A stretch of DNA of 64,000 nt, taken from DASUAS01 sp963809795. Its GTDB lineage: Bacteria > Actinomycetota > Acidimicrobiia > IMCC26256 > DASPTH01. Shown one piece after another: positions 34,633 to 42,047 of this stretch. The stretch is from contig CAWELN010000011.1 in NCBI GenBank assembly GCA_963809795.1, positions 62,001 to 126,000 of the forward strand, in the 5' to 3' direction. The translations under genes were made by a program, and so were the position numbers. The notes under the pieces were generated by a model. That model was not told the DNA's origin and searched no databases. It was given only the letters and a program-made list of their open reading frames with translations. Each line of letters opens with the position of its first letter. Position 1 is the first letter of the stretch.

Positions 34633-35679
34633 TCAGGCGTCGTGCACCCGCACCACGATCCGGCCGACGGTCTGCCGTCGTTCCATGGCGTCGAGCGCGG
34701 TCGGGAGCTCGGAGAACGGCACGTCGAGGCCGACGATCGGCCGTACGTCGCCGCGTGAGATGAGGTCGAGGATCTCGGCGTGGAGCGCCTCCGCGTCGGC
34801 GCGTGAGAGGAAGTTCGCACCCGCGGCCTGCTTGACCGCGATCGGGTCGTCGACGTAGGCGAGGCAGACGCCGACGAGTGAGAAGTTGCCGAACAGGATC
34901 GGACGCGGCACCAGGCCACCCTCGTCCTCGGCCTCGATGCCGGACGCGAACCCCGCGAGCACGTGCCGACCGTTGAACGCCATGCACCCGAAGGTGCGGG
35001 TCGTGATCTCACCGCCGATGGTGTCGAAGGCGACGTCGACGCCGCGCCCGCCCGTCGCCTCGAGCGCGGCGGCGACGAAGTCGGCCGCGCTGGTGTCGAC
35101 GGCGACGTCGGCCCCGAGCTCCTGGGCGCAGAACCGGGCCTTCTCGGGTGAGCTCGCCAACGCGATCACGTGGGCCCCGGCCGCCCGGACCAGCTGCACC
35201 GCGGCGGACCCGACCCCGCCGGCGGCGGCGTGGATCAGCACCGTCTCGCCCGGCTGCACCCCGGCCCGCCGGAAGAGCGACAGCGCGGCGAGGTGGAAGG
35301 GCATGAGGACCGCGGCGGCGTCCGGCAGCGGGACCGACTCGGGCATGGGGAAGGTCATGGTTGCGGGCGCCACCGCCACCTCGGCGTAGCCGCCGTGGGC
35401 GCCGCTCGGGATCGCGACCACGCGGGTGCCCACCACCGACCCGTCGACGCCGTCGCCGACTGCGACCGCGGTGCCGAGCACCTCCATGCCGGGCACGTAC
35501 GGGGCGGGGACCGGCACCGTGCGGTAGCGCCCGTGGATCCCGTCGATGTCGTTGAAGTTCAGCGTGACCGCGTCGACCCGGACCTGCACCTCACCGGGTC
35601 CGGGCGTGGGCTCGTCGACCTCGTCGAGGCGCAGGACGTCGCGCGGCGCGCCGTGCTCGACCGCTCGCCAGGCGCGCAC
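34633..35679 (-). CDS. Zinc-independent MDR family NADPH:quinone-type oxidoreductase
   Basis: 348-residue medium-chain reductase. N-terminal GroES-like domain (PGPGEVQVRVDAVTLNFNDIDGIHGRY), NADPH-binding site HAAAGGVGSAAVQLVRAAGAHVIALASS, and C-terminal PIVGLDVPFSELPTALDAMERRQTVGRIVV. No structural or catalytic zinc ligands are seen, placing it in the quinone-oxidoreductase/crotonyl-reductase-like branch. The GTG start lies 6 bp after the P450 stop, so both are in one unit. It may reduce an enone or enoyl product of the P450, or a general electrophile. Confidence 0.9.
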   Translation of the reverse strand: MRAWRAVEHGAPRDVLRLDEVDEPTPGPGEVQVRVDAVTLNFNDIDGIHGRYRTVPVPAPYVPGMEVLGTAVAVGDGVDGSVVGTRVVAIPSGAHGGYAEVAVAPATMTFPMPESVPLPDAAAVLMPFHLAALSLFRRAGVQPGETVLIHAAAGGVGSAAVQLVRAAGAHVIALASSPEKARFCAQELGADVAVDTSAADFVAAALEATGGRGVDVAFDTIGGEITTRTFGCMAFNGRHVLAGFASGIEAEDEGGLVPRPILFGNFSLVGVCLAYVDDPIAVKQAAGANFLSRADAEALHAEILDLISRGDVRPIVGLDVPFSELPTALDAMERRQTVGRIVVRVHDA

Positions 35680-35685
35680 GGCCGC

Positions 35686-36870
35686 TCAGGCGGCGGGCTC
35701 GAGCGCGAGCGGGAGGTTGGAGAGCCCCCGCACGTTGCTCGAGTAGGCGCGGACCATCGGCTGGCGGACCTCGTAGTTCGGGTAGCGCGCGAGCAGCTCC
35801 TCGAAGGCGATGCGCGTCTCGAGCCGGGCGAGCGCGGCGCCGATGCACAGGTGGATCCCGAACCCGAAGCCGACGTGGCGTTCGATCTCGCGGTGGATGT
35901 CGAAGTACTCGGCGTCGGGGAAGGCGCGCTCGTCGTGGTTGGCCGCGCCGGTGACGAGGATCACCCGCGAATCGGCGGGGATGGTGACGCCGTGCAGGGT
36001 GACGTCGCGTTCGACCCAGCGCCCCTGGTAGTGCGACGGCGGGTCCCACCGCAGCATCTCCTCGACCGCGTTCGGGATCAACGACGGGTCGGCGACGAGC
36101 TCGGCGCGCTGGTCGGGGTACCACGTGAGCGCGACGACGCCGTTGGCGATCAGCTTGGCGGTGGTCTCGTGCCCGGCGATGGTCATCTCGAGCAGGCGGG
36201 ACGCGACCTGCGCGTGCGTGAGCGCGACCTCGTTGCCGTCGTCGTCGGCGACGCGGGCGCCCAGCAGCATCGAGGCGATGTCGTCGCCGAGGTGCTTGGA
36301 CTTGTCGTCGACGATCTCGGTGAGGAGCGTCATCATCTCGATCATCGCCAGCTGCGAGTCGTCGGTCGTGTTCCCGAGCTCGTCGGCCTCGGCGCGGTCG
36401 AGGATGCGGTCGGAGGTGCGACGGAGGTCGGCGCGAGTCTCGGGTGGCAGTCCCAGCATCTCGGCGATGACCATCATCGGCAGGTGGGTGGAGAACTCGG
36501 CGACGATGTCGATCTCGCCGCGGTCGCGCGCGCCGTCGAGCACCTCGGCCGCGATGGCACGCACCTTGGGCTCGAGGTCGGCGATGGCGCGCGGGGTGAA
36601 CAGCCGCGAGACGAGCTTGCGGTGCCAGTTGTGCCGGGGCTCGTCACTCGTGATGAGGAGGTCCTGGCCCTGGTCGTAGCCCTCGATGGTCACGCCGTGC
36701 GAAGACACGAACGTGACGGGGTCGAGGTGGGCCTGGAGCACGTCGTCGAAGCGGGACAGCGCGTAGAAGCCGACCTCGGCGTTGTGGTAGACGGGCGCCT
36801 CGTCGCGCAGCCAGCGGTACACCGGGAACGGGTTCGTCTGTGTGTCACGAGCGAACGGGTTGTACTCCAC
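35686..36870 (-). CDS. Cytochrome P450
   Basis: About 394-residue bacterial class I P450. The I-helix oxygen motif is AGHETTAKL, the K-helix ExxR is in EEMLRWDPP, and the heme-thiolate loop is FGFGIHLCIGAALARLE with the ligating cysteine. It resembles the CYP families that hydroxylate steroids, terpenes or fatty acids. Start is uncertain: GTG 36870 (just before EYNPFARD, with a G-rich site upstream) is preferred; GTG 36909 gives 13 more residues. No ferredoxin or ferredoxin reductase gene is seen nearby, so electrons must come from elsewhere. The MDR reductase follows after 6 bp. Confidence 0.93.
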   Translation of the reverse strand: MEYNPFARDTQTNPFPVYRWLRDEAPVYHNAEVGFYALSRFDDVLQAHLDPVTFVSSHGVTIEGYDQGQDLLITSDEPRHNWHRKLVSRLFTPRAIADLEPKVRAIAAEVLDGARDRGEIDIVAEFSTHLPMMVIAEMLGLPPETRADLRRTSDRILDRAEADELGNTTDDSQLAMIEMMTLLTEIVDDKSKHLGDDIASMLLGARVADDDGNEVALTHAQVASRLLEMTIAGHETTAKLIANGVVALTWYPDQRAELVADPSLIPNAVEEMLRWDPPSHYQGRWVERDVTLHGVTIPADSRVILVTGAANHDERAFPDAEYFDIHREIERHVGFGFGIHLCIGAALARLETRIAFEELLARYPNYEVRQPMVRAYSSNVRGLSNLPLALEPAA

Positions 36871-36934
36871 GGTCGTGTCCCCCTGGACGGAATCGGGTGG
36901 AGGTGTCACCGTACGTCACCCCCGCCCCACCGAA

Positions 36935-36977
36935 CATCCGGCAGTTGACCCCCAATGCGACAGGGAACTGCCGGATG
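36935..36977. repeat. Long inverted repeat, 12-bp perfect arms with 19-nt loop
   Basis: CATCCGGCAGTT (36935-36946) and AACTGCCGGATG (36966-36977) are exact reverse complements. It lies in the 97-136-bp space between the P450 start and the adenosine deaminase stop (37007). On the minus strand it follows the deaminase stop by 29 nt, so it could terminate that transcript, although no T-run follows. The long perfect arms and unrelated loop also suit a mobile or REP-like palindromic unit. Confidence 0.6.
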
Positions 36978-37006
36978 CTCAGGACGGGTGCGGAGTGCGT
37001 GGGCGT

Positions 37007-38011
37007 TCAGGCCGTCGCGAGCCAGTCGTCGATCCCCAGCCGCGCCGACGACTTGAGCTCGTCGGGCGCGCCCGAACCGTCGATCGAGGCCCGGGCGATC
37101 GTCGCCATGGCACTGTCGTCGAGCCCCATCTCGGTGCGCACGAGCTCGTACTCCGCCAGCAGGCCGGGCCCGAACAGCAGCGGGTCGTCGCCGTTGAGGC
37201 TGCACTGGATCCCCGCGTCGAGCAGCTGGGGGAGCGGGTGCTCGGCGAGCGACGGGTACACCGAGAGCAGCAGGTTCGAGGTGGGGCACACGTCGAGCAC
37301 GATGTCGCTGTCGGCGAGGCGTTTCACCAGCTCCGGGTCCTCGATCGCGCGGACCCCGTGCTGGAGCCGGTCGGGGTCGAGGGTGTCGAGCGCGCCGCGC
37401 ACCGATGCCGGCCCCGCCAGCTCGCCGGCATGCGGCGTCGAGAGGAGGCCGGCCTCCTTGGCGATGGCGAACGCTTCCGCGTAGGGCTCCGGCGGCCCGA
37501 TCGCCTCGTCGTTGGCGAGCCCGAAGGAGACCACGCCCGCGTCGGCGCGGCTGGCGGCGATGCGGGCCTGCTCGACCGCGATCGCCGGTTCGACGGTCCG
37601 GTCCGCCGCCACCATCACCCCGACGCCCACGCCGAGCTTGTCGGCCGCGGTGGCGGCGGCGTCGAGGACCATGTCGATGATGGCCTCGTCGGTGCCGAAG
37701 CGGTCGCGGTGGTGGGGGGCGTAGAACGACGGCTCCACCCACACCGCTCCATCGAGGACGCCGTCCTCCACCACTTCGTAGACCAGGCGGGCGAAGTCCT
37801 CGGGGGTCTGGAGCACCTGGCAGGCGGCCAGGTAGGTGGCCGAGAACGCGGTGAACGACCCGTAGCCCCGGATCTCGGGCACGGGGATCCCGGCCCGCTC
37901 GGCGAGCTCGGAGAGGGTCGACGGGCGCATCGCGCCCTCGAGATGAACGTGGAGGTGACCCTTCGGGAGCGCGCGGAGGTCGCGGGTCGTGGGAGGCGTC
38001 ATGGGGAGCAT
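37007..38011 (-). CDS. Adenosine deaminase family protein
   Basis: About 334-residue TIM-barrel deaminase releasing ammonia from adenosine or a related purine. Zinc and active-site motifs are HLHVHLEGAMRP, STPHAGE and CSLNGDDPLLF, all expected of the ADA family. Two ATGs (38011 and 38002) are possible, neither with a clear ribosome-binding site; the reported start is the longer. Downstream a hairpin (36935-36977) may end the transcript. The PhyH gene lies upstream on the same strand but ends with its own hairpin, so separate transcription is likely. Adenosine versus adenine or a modified nucleoside cannot be decided. Confidence 0.9.
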   Translation of the reverse strand: MLPMTPPTTRDLRALPKGHLHVHLEGAMRPSTLSELAERAGIPVPEIRGYGSFTAFSATYLAACQVLQTPEDFARLVYEVVEDGVLDGAVWVEPSFYAPHHRDRFGTDEAIIDMVLDAAATAADKLGVGVGVMVAADRTVEPAIAVEQARIAASRADAGVVSFGLANDEAIGPPEPYAEAFAIAKEAGLLSTPHAGELAGPASVRGALDTLDPDRLQHGVRAIEDPELVKRLADSDIVLDVCPTSNLLLSVYPSLAEHPLPQLLDAGIQCSLNGDDPLLFGPGLLAEYELVRTEMGLDDSAMATIARASIDGSGAPDELKSSARLGIDDWLATA

Positions 38012-38078
38012 CGTCGCGCACGCTCGGCGCCCCGCGGTTCCCGAGGCGCTACGAGACGCTTCCCTCAGGGGCGAGTCT

Positions 38079-38099
38079 CGGCGATCGAGAAGATCGCCG
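38079..38099 (-). terminator. Hairpin directly after the PhyH stop
   Basis: Perfect 8-bp stem CGGCGATC/GATCGCCG with a 5-nt loop, beginning immediately after the stop codon of the PhyH gene on the minus strand. No T-tract follows, as is common in actinobacteria. It would separate PhyH from adenosine deaminase transcription. Confidence 0.55.
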
Positions 38100-38897
38100 T
38101 CAGCGGCGGGCGTTCTTGACGAAGTCGTCGACGCCGTGATTGGGCGGGAGGCGCTCGCCGCCGTACCACCCGCCACGTACGTGACGCCGGATGGCGCCGT
38201 CGCCGTCGTCGGTGGCCCGGGCGGCGCTGTGCCAGAGATCGGAGTGGTGGAGGAGCACGTCGCCGCGCTCGCAGTAGACCGCCATCTCGCCGGGGACGTG
38301 CTCGAAGCCGAGCGGCATCTCGTCGGTGCTGCCCCGATGCGAGCCGGGCACGATGCGGAGGAAGCCGTTGCACGGCGACGTGGCATCGACGTGGATGGTG
38401 CAGGCGACCGACGGCCACACGCGGAGGTTCGGCCCCGACTGCACGTCGGAGTGCCACCCGATGCGGGAATAGCCCGACTGCGCGCCGGGACGGGCGTCCT
38501 GGTACACCACGCCGAAGCGGTCGTCCTCCAGCAGCCACGCCTCCGGCCCGAGCAGGCGCGACATCATGGCGACGAGCGAGGGGTGGTACGCGGCGTCGCG
38601 CGTGAGTGGCGACACCTCGGTGATGTGGCACACGTAGTGCGCGAACGCCTCGCCGTCGATCACCGCGTCGGGGTCGTCGAGGATCACCGTGCCGCAGACC
38701 TCGGGCAGCTCGCCGGCGAGCAGCCGTTGCTGCTGGTGCTCCAGCTCGACCTCGAGGTTGCGCAGGTCCTCGTCGGTGTAGATGCCGCGCATGATCGCGA
38801 AGCCGTGTTCGGCGAAGAACGGCTCGAGCCCGTCGTACTCGGGCGCGACGAAGACGCCGATCTCGCGGGCGAGGGAGCTCCTGGTGGGTGCGGTCAC
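38100..38897 (-). CDS. Phytanoyl-CoA dioxygenase (PhyH) family protein
   Basis: 265-residue Fe(II)/2-oxoglutarate oxygenase of the PhyH family. The iron ligands are His and Asp in RIGWHSDVQ and the distal His in LLHHSDLWHSAARATD; the arginine of RRHVRGGW is in the position for 2-oxoglutarate. The typical FLRIVPGSHRGS motif lies between. Members hydroxylate branched acyl-CoAs or small natural products. It starts at GTG 38897, 40 bp after the NTF2-like gene on the same strand, so the two may form one unit ending at the 38079-38099 hairpin. Confidence 0.9.
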   Translation of the reverse strand: MTAPTRSSLAREIGVFVAPEYDGLEPFFAEHGFAIMRGIYTDEDLRNLEVELEHQQQRLLAGELPEVCGTVILDDPDAVIDGEAFAHYVCHITEVSPLTRDAAYHPSLVAMMSRLLGPEAWLLEDDRFGVVYQDARPGAQSGYSRIGWHSDVQSGPNLRVWPSVACTIHVDATSPCNGFLRIVPGSHRGSTDEMPLGFEHVPGEMAVYCERGDVLLHHSDLWHSAARATDDGDGAIRRHVRGGWYGGERLPPNHGVDDFVKNARR

Positions 38898-38937
38898 GAC
38901 GAACTTCCGGAGACGGCGGTGTCCTCGAGGTCGGGGC

Positions 38938-39297
38938 TCAGACCGGCGCCCGCGACTGGGTGAAGACCTCGACCCGTCGGATGCGGCCGTCGTCGGCGAG
39001 CTCGAAGGTGAGGCACTCGGGGGTGCGGAGTGGGGTGCCGTCGACCGCGACCGTCTCCGCCAGCTCGGCGAACGCCATGTCGTCGCCCGCGTACGTGACG
39101 CGCGTGACCTCCATCTCGTAGCCGGCCAACGTCGGCATCAGCTCGGAGAGGAACGACACGTAGTCGGCCTTGGTCGAGTACGTGTCGCCGTACGGCCCGA
39201 CGCGCGTGAAGCCGTCGTCGGCGAGGCACGACGCGAACGTCGTCCAGTCGCCGTCCACCAGGGCCTGCAGGTACCGCTCGATCACACCGTCGCCCAT
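38938..39297 (-). CDS. NTF2-like / SnoaL-type protein
   Basis: 119-residue cone-shaped alpha+beta fold protein: a helix pair (VIERYLQALVDGDWTTFASCLADDG), strand-turn-strand with TRVTYAGDDMAFAEL and a final LTFELADDGRIRRVEVFTQS, the usual SnoaL/NTF2 order. Its pocket binds hydrophobic ligands or catalyses isomerisation in relatives such as ketosteroid isomerase; no catalytic residues can be fixed here. The ATG lies 7 nt after a TACGCT -10, and the whole -10 segment is duplicated upstream in a 16-bp tandem repeat. Confidence 0.82.
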   Translation of the reverse strand: MGDGVIERYLQALVDGDWTTFASCLADDGFTRVGPYGDTYSTKADYVSFLSELMPTLAGYEMEVTRVTYAGDDMAFAELAETVAVDGTPLRTPECLTFELADDGRIRRVEVFTQSRAPV

Positions 39298-39298
39298 T

Positions 39299-39330
39299 CG
39301 GGGCAGCGTACGTGCGGGGCAGCGTACGTG
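39299..39330. repeat. Two tandem copies of a 16-bp unit carrying the -10 box
   Basis: CGGGGCAGCGTACGTG at 39299-39314 is repeated exactly at 39315-39330. Read on the minus strand each copy contains TACGCT, so the NTF2-like gene has two -10 boxes 16 bp apart; the nearer one (39305-39310) gives a leaderless start. The unit also duplicates the half-site TACGTG of the adjacent palindrome. Confidence 0.7.
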
Positions 39331-39338
39331 AGCACGTA
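39325..39338. promoter_or_regulatory. Palindrome TACGTGAGCACGTA
   Basis: Perfect 6-bp arms TACGTG/CACGTA around AG, overlapping the second copy of the tandem repeat and upstream of the NTF2-like promoter. An extra TACGTG half-site lies at 39309-39314. A repressor or activator site for the minus-strand gene is the simplest reading. Confidence 0.5.
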
Positions 39339-39384
39339 AAGGTGCGCGGTACAGCTCACCGGCCCGCGCTTGCGCCGTGAATCC

Positions 39385-39400
39385 CACCGTGATTACGGTG
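39385..39400. promoter_or_regulatory. Palindrome CACCGT-GATT-ACGGTG upstream of the seven-gene operon
   Basis: Perfect 6-bp arms with a 4-bp centre, 45 bp before the ATG at 39446. Probable operator for the operon 39446-45692; the TetR regulator encoded as its last gene is the natural candidate to bind it. Confidence 0.55.
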
Positions 39401-39445
39401 TCATTCGATGCGCGGAGGGACGACCGATCGCGGTGGGGGCGCCTG

Positions 39446-40423
39446 ATGCGCGCCTGGCAGGTGCAGGGCGCGGGCGAGCCGGCCGCGGTGCTGCACCTGG
39501 TCGAGCGGGAGCCCCCGGAGCCGGGTCCCGGCGAGGTCCGGATCCGCGTCACCGCGGCCGGGCTCGGGCTGCCCGACGTGTTCATGTGCCGCGGCACCTA
39601 CCCGCTCACGCCGCCGTTGCCGTTCACCTCCGGGCAGGAGGCGACCGGCACCGTCACCGCGGTGGGCGAGGGCGTCCGCCTCTCGGTGGGTGACCGCATC
39701 ATGTGCGTCACGTCGTTCATCGGCGGCAACGGGTCGTTCGCCGAGGAGTGCCTGGCGGCGGCGGACGGTGCGTTCCCCGTTCCGGAGGGGCTCACCGACG
39801 CCGAGGCGGCCGGCTTCTGGATCCCACACCTCACCGGCTGGATCGGGCTCGTCGACCGGGGCCGGCTGGTCGAGGGTGACTGGTTGGCCGTGCTCGGTGC
39901 GGGCGGAGGGAGCGGGATCGCCGCGGTCCAGCTCGGCCGCGCGCTCGGCGCCCGCGTCGTCGCCATCGTGAGCGACGAGGAGCGGGCCGCGTTCTGCCGC
40001 CGCCTCGGTGCCGAGGCGACGATCAACCACCGCGACGGGCCCCTCGCGCCCGCGCTCCGCGACCTCACCGATGGGCGCGGCATCGACCTGCTCTACGACC
40101 CGGTCGGTGGTCCGCTCGCCGAGGACGCGACCCGGGCGCTCGCGCGCTACGGCCGCCTGCTCGCGGTCGGCTTCGCCAGCGGCGAGTGGCCACGGCCGGC
40201 GACCCACGACCTGGTGATCACCAACACGTCGCTGGTGGGTGTGTTCGCGGGTGGCTACTCCCGCCGCGAGCTCGACGCCATCCACGCGCACCTCGCCGAC
40301 CTCGTGCGCGACGGTCGGCTCCGCAACGCGGTCACCGCCGAGGTCCCGTTCGCGGAGCTGCCGCAGGCGCTCCAGCGTCTGGCCGACCGGGAAGTGGTCG
40401 GCAAGCTCGTGATGGTGCCGTGA
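39446..40423 (+). CDS. MDR family NAD(P)H:quinone-type oxidoreductase
   Basis: 325-residue medium-chain reductase without zinc ligands: PGPGEVRIRVTAAGLGLPDVFMCRG in the GroES-like domain, LPFTSGQEATGTV, cofactor site VLGAGGGSGIAAVQLGRALGARVVAI, and a C-terminal PFAELPQALQRLADREVVGKLVM. It is the first gene of a seven-gene operon and overlaps the SDR start by GTGA. By family it may reduce a 2-enoyl-CoA or quinone. The start is placed at 39446, directly before the conserved AWQV strand; the frame is open upstream through the likely operator. Confidence 0.9.
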   Translation: MRAWQVQGAGEPAAVLHLVEREPPEPGPGEVRIRVTAAGLGLPDVFMCRGTYPLTPPLPFTSGQEATGTVTAVGEGVRLSVGDRIMCVTSFIGGNGSFAEECLAAADGAFPVPEGLTDAEAAGFWIPHLTGWIGLVDRGRLVEGDWLAVLGAGGGSGIAAVQLGRALGARVVAIVSDEERAAFCRRLGAEATINHRDGPLAPALRDLTDGRGIDLLYDPVGGPLAEDATRALARYGRLLAVGFASGEWPRPATHDLVITNTSLVGVFAGGYSRRELDAIHAHLADLVRDGRLRNAVTAEVPFAELPQALQRLADREVVGKLVMVP

Positions 40424-41169
40424 CCATCCCGACCCTCGACGCGACCGGGAAGGTCGTGGTGGTGACCGGCGGGAGCAAGGGTCTCGGCCGGGCGATGGCG
40501 CTCGGGTTCGCCGAGGCGGGCGCCGACGTCGTCGTCGCCAGTCGCAAGCTCGAACCGTGTGAGGCGGTGGCCGAGGAGATACGGGAGCTCGGCCGGCGCG
40601 CGTTGCCGGTCCGCTGCCACGTCGGCGAGTGGGACGAGTGCGCGGCGTTGATCGACGCGACCGTCGCCGAGTTCGGAGGCGTCGACGTGCTGGTCAACAA
40701 CGCGGGGATCGCACCGGTCCCGCCGTCGCTGCTCGACGTCACGCCCGAGCTGTTCGACAAGACGATCGCGGTCAACCTCAAGGGCCCGCTCCGGCTCACC
40801 GCCCTCGCCGCCGAGCACATGCCCGCGGGCGGGGCGATCATCAACGTCAGCTCGAAGGCGTCACTGCACCCGTCGTCGTTCACGGTGGTGTACGCCGCGG
40901 CCAAGGCGGGCCTGAACGCGCTCACGCGCGCGTCGGCCGAGGAGTACGGGCCGCGGGGCATCCGCGTCAACGCGATCGTGTGCGGCACGTTCCACACCGA
41001 CAGCCTGCACGCGTCGCTCCCGTCGGAGGAGCTGCGGACGCAGATGGCCGCGGGGATCGCGCTGGGCCGGATCGCGTCGGCCGACGAGATCGTCGGCACC
41101 GCGCTGTACCTCGCGAGCGATGCGTCGTCGTACCTGACCGGCGAGCTCATCCTGCTCGACGGTGGTTGA
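40420..41169 (+). CDS. SDR family oxidoreductase
   Basis: 249-residue classical SDR with TGGSKGLG, NNAG, NVSSKAS and YAAAK. It resembles the SDR at 11542 (VVVASRKL, WDEC), a paralogue probably acting on a 3-hydroxyacyl- or related thioester or alcohol. The GTG start overlaps the MDR stop (GTGA at 40420-40423), which indicates translational coupling. The next SDR gene follows after 15 bp. Confidence 0.92.
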   Translation: MTIPTLDATGKVVVVTGGSKGLGRAMALGFAEAGADVVVASRKLEPCEAVAEEIRELGRRALPVRCHVGEWDECAALIDATVAEFGGVDVLVNNAGIAPVPPSLLDVTPELFDKTIAVNLKGPLRLTALAAEHMPAGGAIINVSSKASLHPSSFTVVYAAAKAGLNALTRASAEEYGPRGIRVNAIVCGTFHTDSLHASLPSEELRTQMAAGIALGRIASADEIVGTALYLASDASSYLTGELILLDGG

Positions 41170-41184
41170 GATGGGAGCCGAGAC

Positions 41185-42045
41185 ATGACGGACGCAACGG
41201 ACGGCGGCGTGATCGGCACCGGACGGGTGGCGGTGGTGACCGGCTCCGCCAGCGGAATCGGACGCGCGCTCGCCGAGAGGTTCGCCGCCGAGGGCTCCGC
41301 GATCGTGGTGGCGGACCTCGACGCGAGTGAGGCCGAAGTGGTCGCGGCGGGGATCCGCGCCGCGGGCGGAGAGGCCGAGGCGGTCGCCGTCGACGTGTCC
41401 GACGCCGCCGCGGTCGATCGGTTGGCGGCGGTGACGCTCGAGCGCTTCGGGCGCGTCGACGTGCTGTGCAACAACGCCGGCGTCTCCACCTTCAACCTGT
41501 TCCGCGACCAGACCCTCGACGACTGGCGCTGGGTCGTCGGCGTCAACTTCTGGGGCGTGGTGCACGGCCTGCAGACCTTCGTCCCGATCATGCGCGAGCA
41601 GGGCACGCCCGGCCACATCGTCAACACCGCGTCGATCGCGGGGCTGGTCAGCGGCGTCGCCTTCATCGGTCCGTACTGCGCCACCAAGGTCGCGGTGGTG
41701 TCGATCTCCGAGACCCTCGCCCAGGAGCTCGCGATCGAGGAGTCCCCGATCGGCGTGAGTGTGCTCTGTCCGAGCTCCGTCGACACCAAGGTGATGGAGT
41801 CGGAACGCGGGCGGCCCGCGGAGCTGGGGATCGAACACCGCACCGAGATGGCGGAGTCCGTGCGCCTCATGATCCGCGACGGGTTCACCGGGCCGACCGG
41901 TCTGACCCCCACGCAGGTGGCCGCGCGCGTGCTCGACGCGATCCGCAACCGCGAGTTCTGGATCATCACCCACCGCGACCTCGCGCCGACGGTGGAGACC
42001 CGTTTCGACGGGATCCTCGCCGGCTTCCCCACCGAAGGGCCCTGA
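41185..42045 (+). CDS. SDR family oxidoreductase
   Basis: 286-residue SDR: TGSASGIG, NNAG in VLCNNAGVS, NTASIAG serine and YCATK catalytic pair, then the PSSVDTKV segment. It has a longer C-terminal tail (about 60 residues, with GLTPTQVAARVLDAIRNREFWIITH) seen in the cyclopentanol-dehydrogenase-like and mycobacterial SDR groups. GGGAG lies before the ATG. Two base pairs separate it from the following acyl-CoA dehydrogenase gene, so it is part of the same operon. Confidence 0.92.
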   Translation: MTDATDGGVIGTGRVAVVTGSASGIGRALAERFAAEGSAIVVADLDASEAEVVAAGIRAAGGEAEAVAVDVSDAAAVDRLAAVTLERFGRVDVLCNNAGVSTFNLFRDQTLDDWRWVVGVNFWGVVHGLQTFVPIMREQGTPGHIVNTASIAGLVSGVAFIGPYCATKVAVVSISETLAQELAIEESPIGVSVLCPSSVDTKVMESERGRPAELGIEHRTEMAESVRLMIRDGFTGPTGLTPTQVAARVLDAIRNREFWIITHRDLAPTVETRFDGILAGFPTEGP

Positions 42046-42047
42046 CC

